Assembly: GCA_964503145.1 (NCBI GenBank)
Contig: CAZCYV010000001.1
Location: 310,001-374,000, forward strand
DNA: 64,000 nucleotides
Reading direction: 5' to 3'
Source: RBG-16-57-11 sp964503145
Lineage (GTDB): Bacteria; Chloroflexota; Anaerolineae; Anaerolineales; UBA4823
Below are positions 34,001-42,979 of the stretch, piece after piece (the stretch's first letter is position 1; every line of letters begins with the position of its first letter). Position numbers and translations under genes: made by a program. The notes beneath the pieces were generated by a model that saw only the letters and a list, made by a program, of their open reading frames with translations, searched no databases and was not told the origin of the DNA.

Positions 34001-35257
34001 CTAGATTTCAAAGGGTAGGCGCTTGGTCTGAATGTATTCACCCTCCCGCACGATAGAGGCCGAATAATCGCTTTCGATCACGTCCGGGCCGATGATGACG
34101 CCCTGCTCGACGATCATACCCGGGCTGACCTGGCTGTGCTTGCCGATCATGGTAATCTTGAGAGTTGGTTGCACTGCACCCACTCGCGCTTTTTCGCCAA
34201 TACGCACCTTTTTGTCGATGATCGAATGCTCCACAACCGCCCCGGCCTCGATGACCGTATCGGTGAGAATGATCGATTCGCGCACGACGGCGCCGGGATG
34301 CACCTGAACCCCCGGCCCTAACACGCTGCGCTCGATCATCGCGCCTGAAGATATCACACAGCCATCGGTGATCATGCTGTCCAGGATCACTGCGCCGCTG
34401 GCGACGCGCACAGGCGGGCGTTCCTCTGTACGGGTGTGGACAATCCAGGAGCGGTCGTTCAGGTCAATCGGCGGCGGCGTAGCCAGCAAATCCATGTGCG
34501 CTTTCCAATAGGATTCCACCGTTCCCACATCCACCCAGTAGCCTTCGAAGGGATAGGCAAAAACACGCCGCTCTTGCTTTACCAATAAGGGAAGGATATC
34601 CTTGCCGAAATCGTGAGATGAATCGGCGCGAATGTGGTCTTCCCATAACGCCTGGTTGAGCAAGGGGGTATTGAACAGATACACCCCCATGTTGACCAGA
34701 TTGGAAGGCGGGTCTTTGGGTTTTTCGATGAAAGAGGTGATGCGAAGCTGATCATCTACTCCCAGAATGCCAAAGCGTGACGCCTCCTCCATCGGCACTC
34801 GAATTGCGGCGATGGTCAATTCGGCTTGATTGCGCAGGTGATAATCGATCATCGCTTTGTAGTTCATGCGATAGATGTGATCCCCGGAAAGGATCAGCAC
34901 CAAATCGGGTGGGCCGCGCTTGATAAAGAGGAAGTTTTGCTGGACGGCGTCGGCTGTGCCCAGATACCAATCCGAGCTGCCGCGCGCCTTGTAAGGCATG
35001 TGGATGCTCACCCCGCCGGTAAAGTTACGATCTAGATCCCAGGGCACACCCGAACCGATGTGCTCGATCAAAGAATGGGGGCGATACTGCGCCAGGATCA
35101 TCACATCAAAAAGCTCTGAATTGACACAGTTGGATAAGGTGAAGTCAATAATGCGATATTTTCCCGCAAATGGCACTGCGGGTTTGGTGCGCTTCGCGGT
35201 CAGCACCCCCAAACGAGAGCCTTCACCACCAGCCAGAATTACTGCACGTGTTTTCAT
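34001..35257 (-). CDS. glgC: Glucose-1-phosphate adenylyltransferase
   Basis: 418 residues. Makes ADP-glucose for glycogen synthesis. 'LAGGEGSRLGVLTAKRTKP' is the nucleotidyltransferase loop, 'SGDHIYRMNY' the metal-binding region, 'FIEKPKDP' the sugar-phosphate site. The C-terminal left-handed beta-helix shows hexapeptide-type repeats. Start ATG 35257 is preceded by GGAGG. With malQ 13 bases downstream it forms a glycogen cluster; no glgA or glgB is in the window. Confidence 0.96.
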   Translation of the reverse strand: MKTRAVILAGGEGSRLGVLTAKRTKPAVPFAGKYRIIDFTLSNCVNSELFDVMILAQYRPHSLIEHIGSGVPWDLDRNFTGGVSIHMPYKARGSSDWYLGTADAVQQNFLFIKRGPPDLVLILSGDHIYRMNYKAMIDYHLRNQAELTIAAIRVPMEEASRFGILGVDDQLRITSFIEKPKDPPSNLVNMGVYLFNTPLLNQALWEDHIRADSSHDFGKDILPLLVKQERRVFAYPFEGYWVDVGTVESYWKAHMDLLATPPPIDLNDRSWIVHTRTEERPPVRVASGAVILDSMITDGCVISSGAMIERSVLGPGVQVHPGAVVRESIILTDTVIEAGAVVEHSIIDKKVRIGEKARVGAVQPTLKITMIGKHSQVSPGMIVEQGVIIGPDVIESDYSASIVREGEYIQTKRLPFEI

Positions 35258-35472
35258 ACCTGCCCTCCTTGTTCAGTCGTCATTGGCTTGCCTCCCCTGA
35301 ACCGGCAAACCACGCCAATTGCGCCCGAGCGGCGATACTTAGATATCCATCCGATCCGGGATCCGGTAAATTTTCACTTGCTCATTCACTCGACAATTTG
35401 AGATTGGTGAAACATCTCCATTCTATCAACAAATTCGCCCTGGCGACAGACTGTATCTTGAAACCCTGCTCA

Positions 35473-35481
35473 TGTTATAAT
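35473..35481 (+). promoter_or_regulatory. Extended -10 promoter before the aldolase gene
   Basis: TGTTATAAT matches an extended -10 (TGnTATAAT) ~60 bases before the aldolase ATG. No good -35 was found. The rest of the 285-base gap shared with glgC shows no further feature I can support. Confidence 0.45.
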
Positions 35482-35542
35482 TTTCAATTTGGAAGCAATG
35501 GCTTCACGGGTATCATGACATAAACGTAAAGGAGTTCATTTT

Positions 35543-36964
35543 ATGAGCACAAGTGAGATGCAAGAGCTTTTGGCGTTGGTGGGGAACAGCTTCACGGTGC
35601 AGGATGGCAAAGCGGTCATCCAGGATGCAGCCAAGCTGCAGTCGGAAATCCGCAAGCTGGCCGAAGTCGCGGCGCTGGAGAGCGGAGCGCGCCAGGGCAT
35701 GGCGCGTTACCTGGTGCGCCTGGCGGCCCAGGCTTTAGGGATCATCCCGGCATCCATCCATGACCTGTACGCCGCTCGCGGCCGCGGCAAAGTGCCTAAC
35801 ACCTTCACCGTCCCGGCGATCAATCTGCGCGCCCTGACTTTCGACGCAGCCTGCGCCGTTTTCCGCGCCGCGAAGGCACTCAACGCAGGCCCCTTTATTT
35901 TCGAGATCGCTCGTTCAGAGATGGGCTATACCGACCAGCGCCCGGCGGAATATGTCAGCAGCGTCCTGGCAGCGGCGATTGCCCAGGGCTATACTGGCCC
36001 GGTATTCATTCAAGGGGACCATTTCCAGGTCTCAGCCAAGCGCTACGCCAGCGACCCAGAGGCGGAGGTAAAAGCGGTGAAAGACCTGATTGTAGAAGCG
36101 ATTGCAGCAGGTTTCTATAACATCGACATCGACACCTCCACGCTGGTCGATCTTAGCAAACCCACCATTGCTGAACAGCAAATGTTGAACACCAGCCTTT
36201 CGGCGATGTACACCGCCTATATTCGCTCATTAGAGCCTAAAGGCGTGACCATCTCGGTCGGCGGCGAGATCGGCGAGGTGGGCGGCCACAACTCGACCGA
36301 AGAAGAACTGCGCGCTTATGTGGACGGCTATTCGAAAGAGTTGGAGAAAGCCGCGCCCGGCGCCATTGGCATCAGCAAAATCAGCATCCAAACCGGAACA
36401 TCGCACGGCGGCGTAGTGCTACCGGACGGTTCGATTGCTCAGGTGAGCGTGGATTTCGATACCCTGCTCAGGCTCAGCCGCATCGCCCGTGAGGAATACA
36501 AGATGGGCGGAGCGGTTCAACATGGGGCATCCACTTTGCCAGAAGACGCCTTCGGCAAGTTCGTTGAGTCTGAAGCGATCGAAGTGCACCTGGCGACCAA
36601 CTTCCAGAATATGCTCTTCGACCGCCTGCCGAATGATCTGCGTTCCGCCATGTATGCTTACCTGGACGAGAAGAGCGCCTCCGAGCGCAAGCCCGGCATG
36701 ACCGACGAACAGTTCTATTACAAGACGCGCAAGAACGCCATTGGGCCGTTCAAGAAGCAGACCTGGCAGTTGCCCGCAGAGAAGAGAGCCGAGATCAGCC
36801 AGGCCTGGGAAGCTCAGTTCCTCAAGTTGTTCACCTTGCTGGGCCTGCGCGACACGCGCAAATATATTGAGCAGACCATTCAGCCTGTAGTGGTCAAGCC
36901 CAGCCTGAAATACTATATGGGCGAAGCGGTCGGCGTCGAGGACGTCTCTGACCTGGCGGACTGA
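35543..36964 (+). CDS. Class II fructose-bisphosphate aldolase family protein
   Basis: 473 residues, longer than standard FbaA (about 345). Zinc-dependent class II aldolase motifs are visible: 'FIFEIARSEMGYT', 'FIQGDHFQ' with a metal histidine, 'DIDTSTLVD', 'GGEIGEVGGHNSTEEE' and 'GTSHGG'. It probably cleaves fructose-1,6-bisphosphate, although related enzymes act on other ketose phosphates. ATG 35543 follows AAAGGAG. The extra length is in the N-terminal ~80 residues and in the C-terminal part after 'HGASTLPEDAF'. Confidence 0.88.
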   Translation: MSTSEMQELLALVGNSFTVQDGKAVIQDAAKLQSEIRKLAEVAALESGARQGMARYLVRLAAQALGIIPASIHDLYAARGRGKVPNTFTVPAINLRALTFDAACAVFRAAKALNAGPFIFEIARSEMGYTDQRPAEYVSSVLAAAIAQGYTGPVFIQGDHFQVSAKRYASDPEAEVKAVKDLIVEAIAAGFYNIDIDTSTLVDLSKPTIAEQQMLNTSLSAMYTAYIRSLEPKGVTISVGGEIGEVGGHNSTEEELRAYVDGYSKELEKAAPGAIGISKISIQTGTSHGGVVLPDGSIAQVSVDFDTLLRLSRIAREEYKMGGAVQHGASTLPEDAFGKFVESEAIEVHLATNFQNMLFDRLPNDLRSAMYAYLDEKSASERKPGMTDEQFYYKTRKNAIGPFKKQTWQLPAEKRAEISQAWEAQFLKLFTLLGLRDTRKYIEQTIQPVVVKPSLKYYMGEAVGVEDVSDLAD

Positions 36965-36971
36965 GCGATGT

Positions 36972-37005
36972 AGGTGCGTTGCACTTCAAGAAGTGCAACG
37001 CACCT
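36972..37005 (+). terminator. Long perfect hairpin after the aldolase gene
   Basis: AGGTGCGTTGCACTT, loop CAAG, AAGTGCAACGCACCT: a 15-bp perfect stem only eight bases after the aldolase stop and 12 bases before the Nudix ATG. There is no proper T-tract, so it may be a terminator, an mRNA stabiliser or a repeat-type palindrome. Confidence 0.6.
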
Positions 37006-37017
37006 GTGTTATAAGAG

Positions 37018-37524
37018 ATGCCAGCCACAGACCAGGGAGAGCTATCTGACCGTTATGCTCTGGTGCCGCGCGTTTTGATCTTCGTCATCGAGGACGAGCG
37101 CGTGCTGTTGATCCGCGGAGCAGCCCATAAACGCCTGTGGGCGAACCTCTATAACGGGATCGGTGGACATGTGGAACGAGGCGAGGATGTGTTGGGCGCA
37201 GCCAAACGTGAGTTGCTCGAAGAGACCGGACTGAAAGCTGCATTACGCCTGTGCGGAGTGGTCACGATCGATGTCGGGCAAAAGATGGGCGTAGGTCTAT
37301 ACATTATCCGTGGCGAGCGCCCGACGGGCGAATTGAGCGCCTCCAGCGAGGGCGCCCCGGAATGGGTATCGTGGTCGAAGCTGGCGGAACTGCCGCTGGT
37401 GGAAGATCTGCAATGGTTGCTGCCGCGCTTACAGAAGGCTCAGCCAGGCGCGCCGCCCTTCTCGGCGCATAGCTGGTACGATGCGCAGGGAAGGCTACAG
37501 ATGCGATTCGATGACCAGAGCTAG
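37018..37524 (+). CDS. Nudix hydrolase
   Basis: 168 residues. The Nudix box is complete and exact: G50, E56, R64-E65, E68-E69 and G71, within 'GHVERGEDVLGAAKRELLEE'. These enzymes hydrolyse nucleoside diphosphates linked to another moiety; the specific substrate (for example 8-oxo-dGTP) cannot be read from the motif. The gene follows the aldolase through the 15-bp hairpin and has no strong ribosome site, since the hairpin occupies that space. Confidence 0.9.
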   Translation: MPATDQGELSDRYALVPRVLIFVIEDERVLLIRGAAHKRLWANLYNGIGGHVERGEDVLGAAKRELLEETGLKAALRLCGVVTIDVGQKMGVGLYIIRGERPTGELSASSEGAPEWVSWSKLAELPLVEDLQWLLPRLQKAQPGAPPFSAHSWYDAQGRLQMRFDDQS

Positions 37525-37585
37525 TTCCCTTAAGTCGTTCCTGACGCTGTCCATGCTCAATTAAGGGATGTGGAGGTAAAAAACA

Positions 37586-38059
37586 ATGGCAGACCTGACA
37601 CGCGAGCAAATGATTTACCTGATTGCGATGAACTCTGGTAGAGGCTTGAGCCTGCGCGGCATCAACCTGGCCTCGGTGGATCTGCGCAACCTGTCGCTTG
37701 TCGAAGCCAATCTGGCGCTTTCCACGCTCGATCACGCCATCCTGACCCAGGCCGACCTGACCAAGGCCAACCTGATGAACGCCAGCCTGGATTACGCCGA
37801 CTTGAGCGAAGCCAATCTACAGGGCGCCAACCTGCAAGGCGCCAGTCTGGTGGGCTGCGACCTGCGCGCCGTGGATCTGACCGACGCCGACCTGCGCGAG
37901 GCAGACTTGCGCAGCGCCAACCTGCGCGGCGCAGTGCTAAGCCGGGCTAATCTCTGGCATGCCAAGCTGAAGGACGCCAACCTGATCTATGCCAACCTGG
38001 ATGGAGCCAAAGGATTGCCGGTGGAGATCTACGAGCAAATCCGCAAAGAGCAATCCTGA
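37586..38059 (+). CDS. Pentapeptide-repeat protein
   Basis: 157 residues, almost wholly A(D/N)Lxx repeats from about residue 20 to 145, for example 'ADLTKANLMNASLDYADL'. These fold as a right-handed quadrilateral beta-helix. Some family members (Qnr, MfpA) mimic DNA and bind gyrase, but most have no known role, and there is no diagnostic feature of the Qnr group here. ATG 37586 follows GGAGG. Confidence 0.92.
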   Translation: MADLTREQMIYLIAMNSGRGLSLRGINLASVDLRNLSLVEANLALSTLDHAILTQADLTKANLMNASLDYADLSEANLQGANLQGASLVGCDLRAVDLTDADLREADLRSANLRGAVLSRANLWHAKLKDANLIYANLDGAKGLPVEIYEQIRKEQS

Positions 38060-38111
38060 GGGCGCGACCTTTTTCGACCTGAAGCGTAAATGGTAGCATA
38101 CGGAGGTTGAA

Positions 38112-38342
38112 ATGAGCGCAACGCACGAAAAGAAACCCGTTCCCTGGTTCTTGTGGCCCTTTTGGGCCATCTGGCGTCTGGTGGAGATTATCTTACAACT
38201 TACCGGCCGACTTATGGCAGTATTGCTTGGCCTGGTGTTAATGATTGCGGGCGCGCTGATCAGCCTGACGGTCATTGGAGCGATCATCGGCGTGCCGTTG
38301 TTCATCATCGGCCTGCTCCTGGTGTTCCGCGGGCTGTTCTAA
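38112..38342 (+). CDS. Small membrane protein, unknown function
   Basis: 76 residues with one weaker (about 12-40) and one strong (about 43-70) hydrophobic segment and a short polar N-terminus. It ends in 'VFRGLF'. It follows GGAGG at a good distance and is closed by a terminator hairpin, so it is likely a real gene. No family recognised. Confidence 0.7.
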   Translation: MSATHEKKPVPWFLWPFWAIWRLVEIILQLTGRLMAVLLGLVLMIAGALISLTVIGAIIGVPLFIIGLLLVFRGLF

Positions 38343-38368
38343 GACGGCGGCTATTTCCACTGCGAGCG

Positions 38369-38400
38369 GGGCGCTGGTTTTCAGCGCCCTGTTCTTTTCT
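38369..38400 (+). terminator. Intrinsic terminator after the small membrane protein
   Basis: GGGCGCTG, five-base loop, CAGCGCCC (38369-38389) followed by TGTTCTTTTCT. Confidence 0.75.
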
Positions 38401-38450
38401 GGTATGATTAAAAGTTGCTGTCACTCCAACAAATCAAGGATTTGCGCACT

Positions 38451-39344
38451 ATGAACAAAGGCGTTGTTTATGGGCTGGGAGCCTATCTGATGTGGGGCTT
38501 CTTTCCCATCTATTTCAAACTCCTTCACGACGTGCCAGCGATGGAAATCCTGGGCAATCGTATCATCTGGTCTTTTATTTTGCTGGCAGGAATCATCACG
38601 CTGCGCGCGGGTTGGGGATACATGCGCTATAAGGCGCTTCAACCGCGCACACTGCTGATCTATACCCTGGCATCGGCTCTGCTGGCGGTGAACTGGCTGG
38701 TGTACATCTGGGGGGTCAACGCAGGTTTTATCGTCGAGACCAGCCTGGGCTATTTCATCAACCCGCTGATCAACGTCCTGTTTGGGGTGCTTTTCCTGCA
38801 TGAGCGGTTGCGCCCGATGCAGTGGGCGCCGGTAGGACTGGCAGGGCTTGGCGTGCTGTACCTGACGGTCAACTATGGGCAACTTCCCTGGATCGCGCTG
38901 ACTCTGGCCTTCACCTTTGGGCTGTATGGGCTGGTTAAAAAGACCGCTCCGCTGGGCTCCTTGCATGGGTTGACGCTGGAAACAGGCATCCTGTTCCTGC
39001 CTGCCATGCTGTACCTGCTATGGACGACAGGCAGCGGCAATGCCAGCGCCGGGGAAACCCGCACCCTCCTTGTCACTGTCCTGTTGATAGGCACGGGCGT
39101 GATGACCTCGGTGCCGCTGCTGATGTTCGGCGCTGCAGCGCGCAGCATCGATCTGTCATTGCTGGGGATCTTGCAATACATTGCGCCGACCTGCCAGTTC
39201 CTGCTTGGAGTGCTGGTGTATGGCGAGCCCTTCACCCTGGTGCGGCTGGTGGGTTTCAGCCTGATCTGGGCAGCGCTGATCCTTTTCTGGGTGGAAGGCT
39301 TCGTTCATGGCCGCAGGGCAAAAATGGCGGCGGCGATCTCATAA
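38451..39344 (+). CDS. rarD: EamA/RarD family transporter
   Basis: About 297 residues with ten membrane helices in two EamA repeats. 'GLGAYLMWGFFPIYFKLL' at the N-terminus and 'WLVYIWGVNAGFIVETSLGYFINPL' region are characteristic of RarD. RarD proteins are thought to be drug/metabolite transporters, with a reported link to chloramphenicol sensitivity; the natural substrate is unknown. Start ATG 38451; the open frame extends 12 residues upstream. Confidence 0.92.
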   Translation: MNKGVVYGLGAYLMWGFFPIYFKLLHDVPAMEILGNRIIWSFILLAGIITLRAGWGYMRYKALQPRTLLIYTLASALLAVNWLVYIWGVNAGFIVETSLGYFINPLINVLFGVLFLHERLRPMQWAPVGLAGLGVLYLTVNYGQLPWIALTLAFTFGLYGLVKKTAPLGSLHGLTLETGILFLPAMLYLLWTTGSGNASAGETRTLLVTVLLIGTGVMTSVPLLMFGAAARSIDLSLLGILQYIAPTCQFLLGVLVYGEPFTLVRLVGFSLIWAALILFWVEGFVHGRRAKMAAAIS

Positions 39345-39372
39345 AAAACGGGAGCTGCCGCTCCCGTTCCTT
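39345..39372. terminator. Bidirectional terminator between rarD and the Agl23-NHL gene
   Basis: ACGGGAGC, loop TGCC, GCTCCCGT (39348-39367). An A-run precedes the stem, giving a proper T-tract on the minus strand; TTCCTTT follows on the plus strand. It lies between converging genes. Confidence 0.8.
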
Positions 39373-39391
39373 TACCTGCTGGATTGCCGGA

Positions 39392-42300
39392 TTATTGAGC
39401 CGGTAGAACAAACCGCATCAATCGGCTGTTGCCGGCGTCCACCACCCAAATGCTGCCATCCGGGGCAACCGCCACAGAGGCCGGCATGCCAAAAGAATTC
39501 AGGCCGGCGCCATAATCGCCCCAGGAGCGGATCGCTTCGCCAGCGTCGCTGAACCGGGCAATGCGATAGCCTTCGGGATCGGCAACAAACACCGAGCCCA
39601 GATTGTCCACCGCCAGATAGGGCTTGTTATCCAGCGACTGCCCGTACCAACCCGGAAATTCCCAGGAGCGGAAGGGGAGAAAATTGCCTAACTCGTCCTC
39701 TCGAAAGACCTGGATGCGCTGATTCCAGGTGTCAGCAACGTAAACCAGGTCATTGGCATCTATCGCAATGCCAACCGGCTCATCCAGTTGGCCTGGTCCC
39801 ATGCCAGCGCCGCCAAATTGAGCAAGGTAGTTGCCATCGCCATCGAAGACGACCACGCGCTTGTTTCCGGTGTCGGTGATAAATACTCGCCCGGCGCTAT
39901 CGACCGCCACATCTCGCGGCCCCCAGAAGGCATCCGGGGCTTCGCCCTGTCCAAAGTAACCCCACATGGTGATGAATTCACCGTCTGCGGAGAACTTCTG
40001 CACGCGGTGATTCCAGGTATCGGCCACGTACACCGAGCCATCCGGCCCCAGGCCGATGCCCCAGGGCTGGTTGAAAGCGCCACCCGGCGTCGGTCCGGCG
40101 TTCGCGTCGCCGAAGCTGCCCCAAACGTGGATCGGCGTCCCATCTGGGGCGAGATGCTGGATCCGGTGATTATCCGTATCCACAACGTACAGGCTGCCAT
40201 CGGGAGCAACTGCCATATCCCGCGGGCGTTGAAACTGACCCGGTAAGCTGCCCGCCGCGCCGATGATCTGCTCTGCGTTCAACGCGATATGTAACTTATC
40301 GAATGGATCGGCCGGCACAGCTTCGGCAACCGGAGCCGCGCCGTAATTCCACAATTTGCTCGTGATATCCTTGCGGATGTAGAGGCGCATGCGCGCCGAG
40401 GGCGTCCACTTATCCAGGCTCATATCGCGTCCGATCACCTTGCCATACTCGGTGTAATCGCGGTTGAGCCAGATTTGGAACAGCGCAGCGCGCATCGCGG
40501 GGTCCGTCCAGGCGTTGCGGATGCGCTCCAGGGTCAAGTCATAATAATCCTGGTTGGGCCACCACAAGCGAATGTAATCGAACTGATCGTAGATGTTAGC
40601 GACCACCGGTTCGATCTTGCCGAAGTTGGCATCACCCACCAGGATGATCGGCGATTCGCGCAAGGCGCGCGAGGGATTCTGGCCGTAATATTGCGCATTG
40701 GGATAATTGCGCAAATACCACCAATAAGGGTATGACGTTTCGTTATCGTATGCCACGCGGATCCCCAGGCCGTCGGTGGTGCGGCGGGAGATCTCCTCGA
40801 TCTGACTCAGAGCAACCTTAACCCCTGGTGCAGAGTGAGCATAAACCAACAACTCATTGGCGTAATCGTAATTGTAGTAGTTGGCCTGGATGGAAGTGCG
40901 GGCGGTCAGCACGGCAAGCAGGCTAAAAAACGCCAGCGTCGCCAGGCGGAAAAACTGGCTAAGCGGCCAGGACCTGACCAGATAGAGCAAACCAGCGCCG
41001 CTCGCCACGGTGAACAGAAAGCTGAGCAGGAAAGTGCTCGTCGCCTGAAGTTGCGCCAACTCCTGACCTTGAAAGGGCGGGGTGGGGCCAAGCAATGAAC
41101 CGAGAGTAGCGAACAGGCTCAACAGCAACACCGGCAGCAAGGGTATGGTCAGCCAGTTCTGGTGCTGACGCAGCAGGCTCCAATCGACGGCCTCGATCAA
41201 TCGACCCAGCGCCCAGGCAGCGCAGAGGATGGCAGGCAGAGCAATGTGGACGGTGAGCCAGGGCATTTTCTCGCCCGCGATGGAGTAAGCGACCAGGCTG
41301 CTCACTGCCCAGAACCCCAGCAAAGGGAAGACGGGGGCATATTCCATATCGCCTGGGGCTGGAAAAGGGGCGGCGGCGCCTTGTGGAAGTCGAACCACGA
41401 TCTCTTCGTCGGCAGCGCTGTAGTCTGCAGCAAAACTGACGTTTTGGGGATCGGCCAGTCGGTCGCTCTCTGCGCTCAGACTGGCAGCATATTCCAGAGC
41501 CGCCAGCTGCTCATCGTCATTCTCCGCAAACTGCTCATCCGCAGATGAAAGCCCTTGCTGGTCAAGCTGGCCGGGCCGTTTTTTGAACCAGCCGAAGAAG
41601 ACCATGGCAAAAGCCAGCCAAGTCCCCAGCGCCGCCAGATATTCATAGACCGGAACCTGGACAATAGCATAATAGTACCAAGGCTGATTGCCGCGCTCGA
41701 CACCTTGCTGCTCCAGCCAGTAACCTAACGAACCAACCATGCCGGTGAAAAAGCCCGCGCCGTTGGTAAAAATCGAGGTATAGAACAGCGTAAATACCCC
41801 ATACCAGATCGCCGCGTTGATCAACCACTGGCGCGGGTTCCAGAGCAAGCCGATAATGACAGAGATGATCGCCAAAGGGACGAGGAAGGCGGCGATTTGA
41901 AGGATGCCGGTGATATCGAGCGCCATGACCTCGGAGGCGTTGGTAGGGATCTTCCAACCCATCCAACGTACGGGGAAAGCGGTAAGCTGGGGCAGCACCA
42001 GGGTCGTCAACAAAATCAGAGCGCTAAAGGATCGGTTCGCTCGCAGCCCTTCCAGAGTATAACCCCGCAATAGAAAATACAACCCGGCTGCTACGACCAC
42101 AATGAAGAAGCCGGCCAGCGCAGCGGCGATTGGATCCGGCGGTGCAGCCGGCACCAATGGTCCAATGATCTCGGTTGGATTAGCAGGCGAGGGAGCCGGG
42201 CTGCCATCTCCACGACTGCTATAAAGAAGATAGCCACCCAGAGCGGCAAAGAGCAAAAGACCAATCAGTAAGGCGAGGATAAAGCGATTGCGATATTCGG

Positions 42301-42952
42301 AATAGCGCCAATGTTCCTGCGTAATTTTGTAAATCGCATAAGCCCCGAGGAAAAGCATCGCCTGGGCTGTGTAAATAAAAGACGTTTCCTTGGCTGTAAA
42401 GTGCAACACGGTCGCCAGGGTCAGCCAGTAGAGGTAATGCGGCAGACCAGTCTCCAGATAACGTAATATCGCCCAAATGGTCACCACACCGAAAAGTTCG
42501 ATAAACGCTTCGTTGCGAGCGTAACGCCCATAATAGAGCATATAGGGAGAAATCAGCATCATCAGCCCGCCGACCAGCGCGCCCGCACGCCCCAAATAGC
42601 GGCGATAGAACCACAGGAAGCCCACGGCTGCAATACTGAACAACGCTGCCGGAACGCGGGCGGTAAAATCATTGTCGCCGAACATGAAGTACGACAAAGC
42701 GAGCAAATGGAACTGGAGCGGGCCGTGCATCAACGGATCGTGCGCAAAACCCTGACCGTTGGCAAAACGCCAGGAGTAGTACACGTGCGAATTCTCATCG
42801 TGACTCATCACCCGCGCCCCGAGGATGTAGAAACGGCTGAAGACCGTCAGGGCTAAAATCAAAATCCAGAGCAGGGTTTCAACATTTAGGGTGAATTTCG
42901 CAAATACAGGGCGATCTAACCAACTGGCGTGATTCTCGGCGGTGGCGGGCAT
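39392..42952 (-). CDS. Agl23-like membrane glycosyltransferase (TIGR03663) fused to NHL repeats
   Basis: About 1186 residues. The N-terminal ~850 residues are polytopic with the family segment 'VMSHDENSHVYYSWRF' (first-loop acidic residues of GT-C enzymes) and 'HGPLQFHLLALSYF'. From about residue 890, NHL beta-propeller repeats follow ('RPRDMAVAPDGSLYVVDTDN', 'PWGIGLGPDGSVYVADTWN', and others), about five or six. The protein probably transfers sugars from lipid carriers outside the membrane, with the propeller binding substrate or partners. Start set at ATG 42952, six bases after AAGGA; 42970 is also open. Confidence 0.85.
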   Translation of the reverse strand: MPATAENHASWLDRPVFAKFTLNVETLLWILILALTVFSRFYILGARVMSHDENSHVYYSWRFANGQGFAHDPLMHGPLQFHLLALSYFMFGDNDFTARVPAALFSIAAVGFLWFYRRYLGRAGALVGGLMMLISPYMLYYGRYARNEAFIELFGVVTIWAILRYLETGLPHYLYWLTLATVLHFTAKETSFIYTAQAMLFLGAYAIYKITQEHWRYSEYRNRFILALLIGLLLFAALGGYLLYSSRGDGSPAPSPANPTEIIGPLVPAAPPDPIAAALAGFFIVVVAAGLYFLLRGYTLEGLRANRSFSALILLTTLVLPQLTAFPVRWMGWKIPTNASEVMALDITGILQIAAFLVPLAIISVIIGLLWNPRQWLINAAIWYGVFTLFYTSIFTNGAGFFTGMVGSLGYWLEQQGVERGNQPWYYYAIVQVPVYEYLAALGTWLAFAMVFFGWFKKRPGQLDQQGLSSADEQFAENDDEQLAALEYAASLSAESDRLADPQNVSFAADYSAADEEIVVRLPQGAAAPFPAPGDMEYAPVFPLLGFWAVSSLVAYSIAGEKMPWLTVHIALPAILCAAWALGRLIEAVDWSLLRQHQNWLTIPLLPVLLLSLFATLGSLLGPTPPFQGQELAQLQATSTFLLSFLFTVASGAGLLYLVRSWPLSQFFRLATLAFFSLLAVLTARTSIQANYYNYDYANELLVYAHSAPGVKVALSQIEEISRRTTDGLGIRVAYDNETSYPYWWYLRNYPNAQYYGQNPSRALRESPIILVGDANFGKIEPVVANIYDQFDYIRLWWPNQDYYDLTLERIRNAWTDPAMRAALFQIWLNRDYTEYGKVIGRDMSLDKWTPSARMRLYIRKDITSKLWNYGAAPVAEAVPADPFDKLHIALNAEQIIGAAGSLPGQFQRPRDMAVAPDGSLYVVDTDNHRIQHLAPDGTPIHVWGSFGDANAGPTPGGAFNQPWGIGLGPDGSVYVADTWNHRVQKFSADGEFITMWGYFGQGEAPDAFWGPRDVAVDSAGRVFITDTGNKRVVVFDGDGNYLAQFGGAGMGPGQLDEPVGIAIDANDLVYVADTWNQRIQVFREDELGNFLPFRSWEFPGWYGQSLDNKPYLAVDNLGSVFVADPEGYRIARFSDAGEAIRSWGDYGAGLNSFGMPASVAVAPDGSIWVVDAGNSRLMRFVLPAQ

Positions 42953-42979
42953 AGACATTCCTTGTTGCACAGGAGGGAG

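Noticed and set aside
37586..38059. Quinolone-resistance (Qnr) call for the pentapeptide-repeat protein
   Set aside because: Pentapeptide repeats alone are not specific; no Qnr loops or length match was seen.
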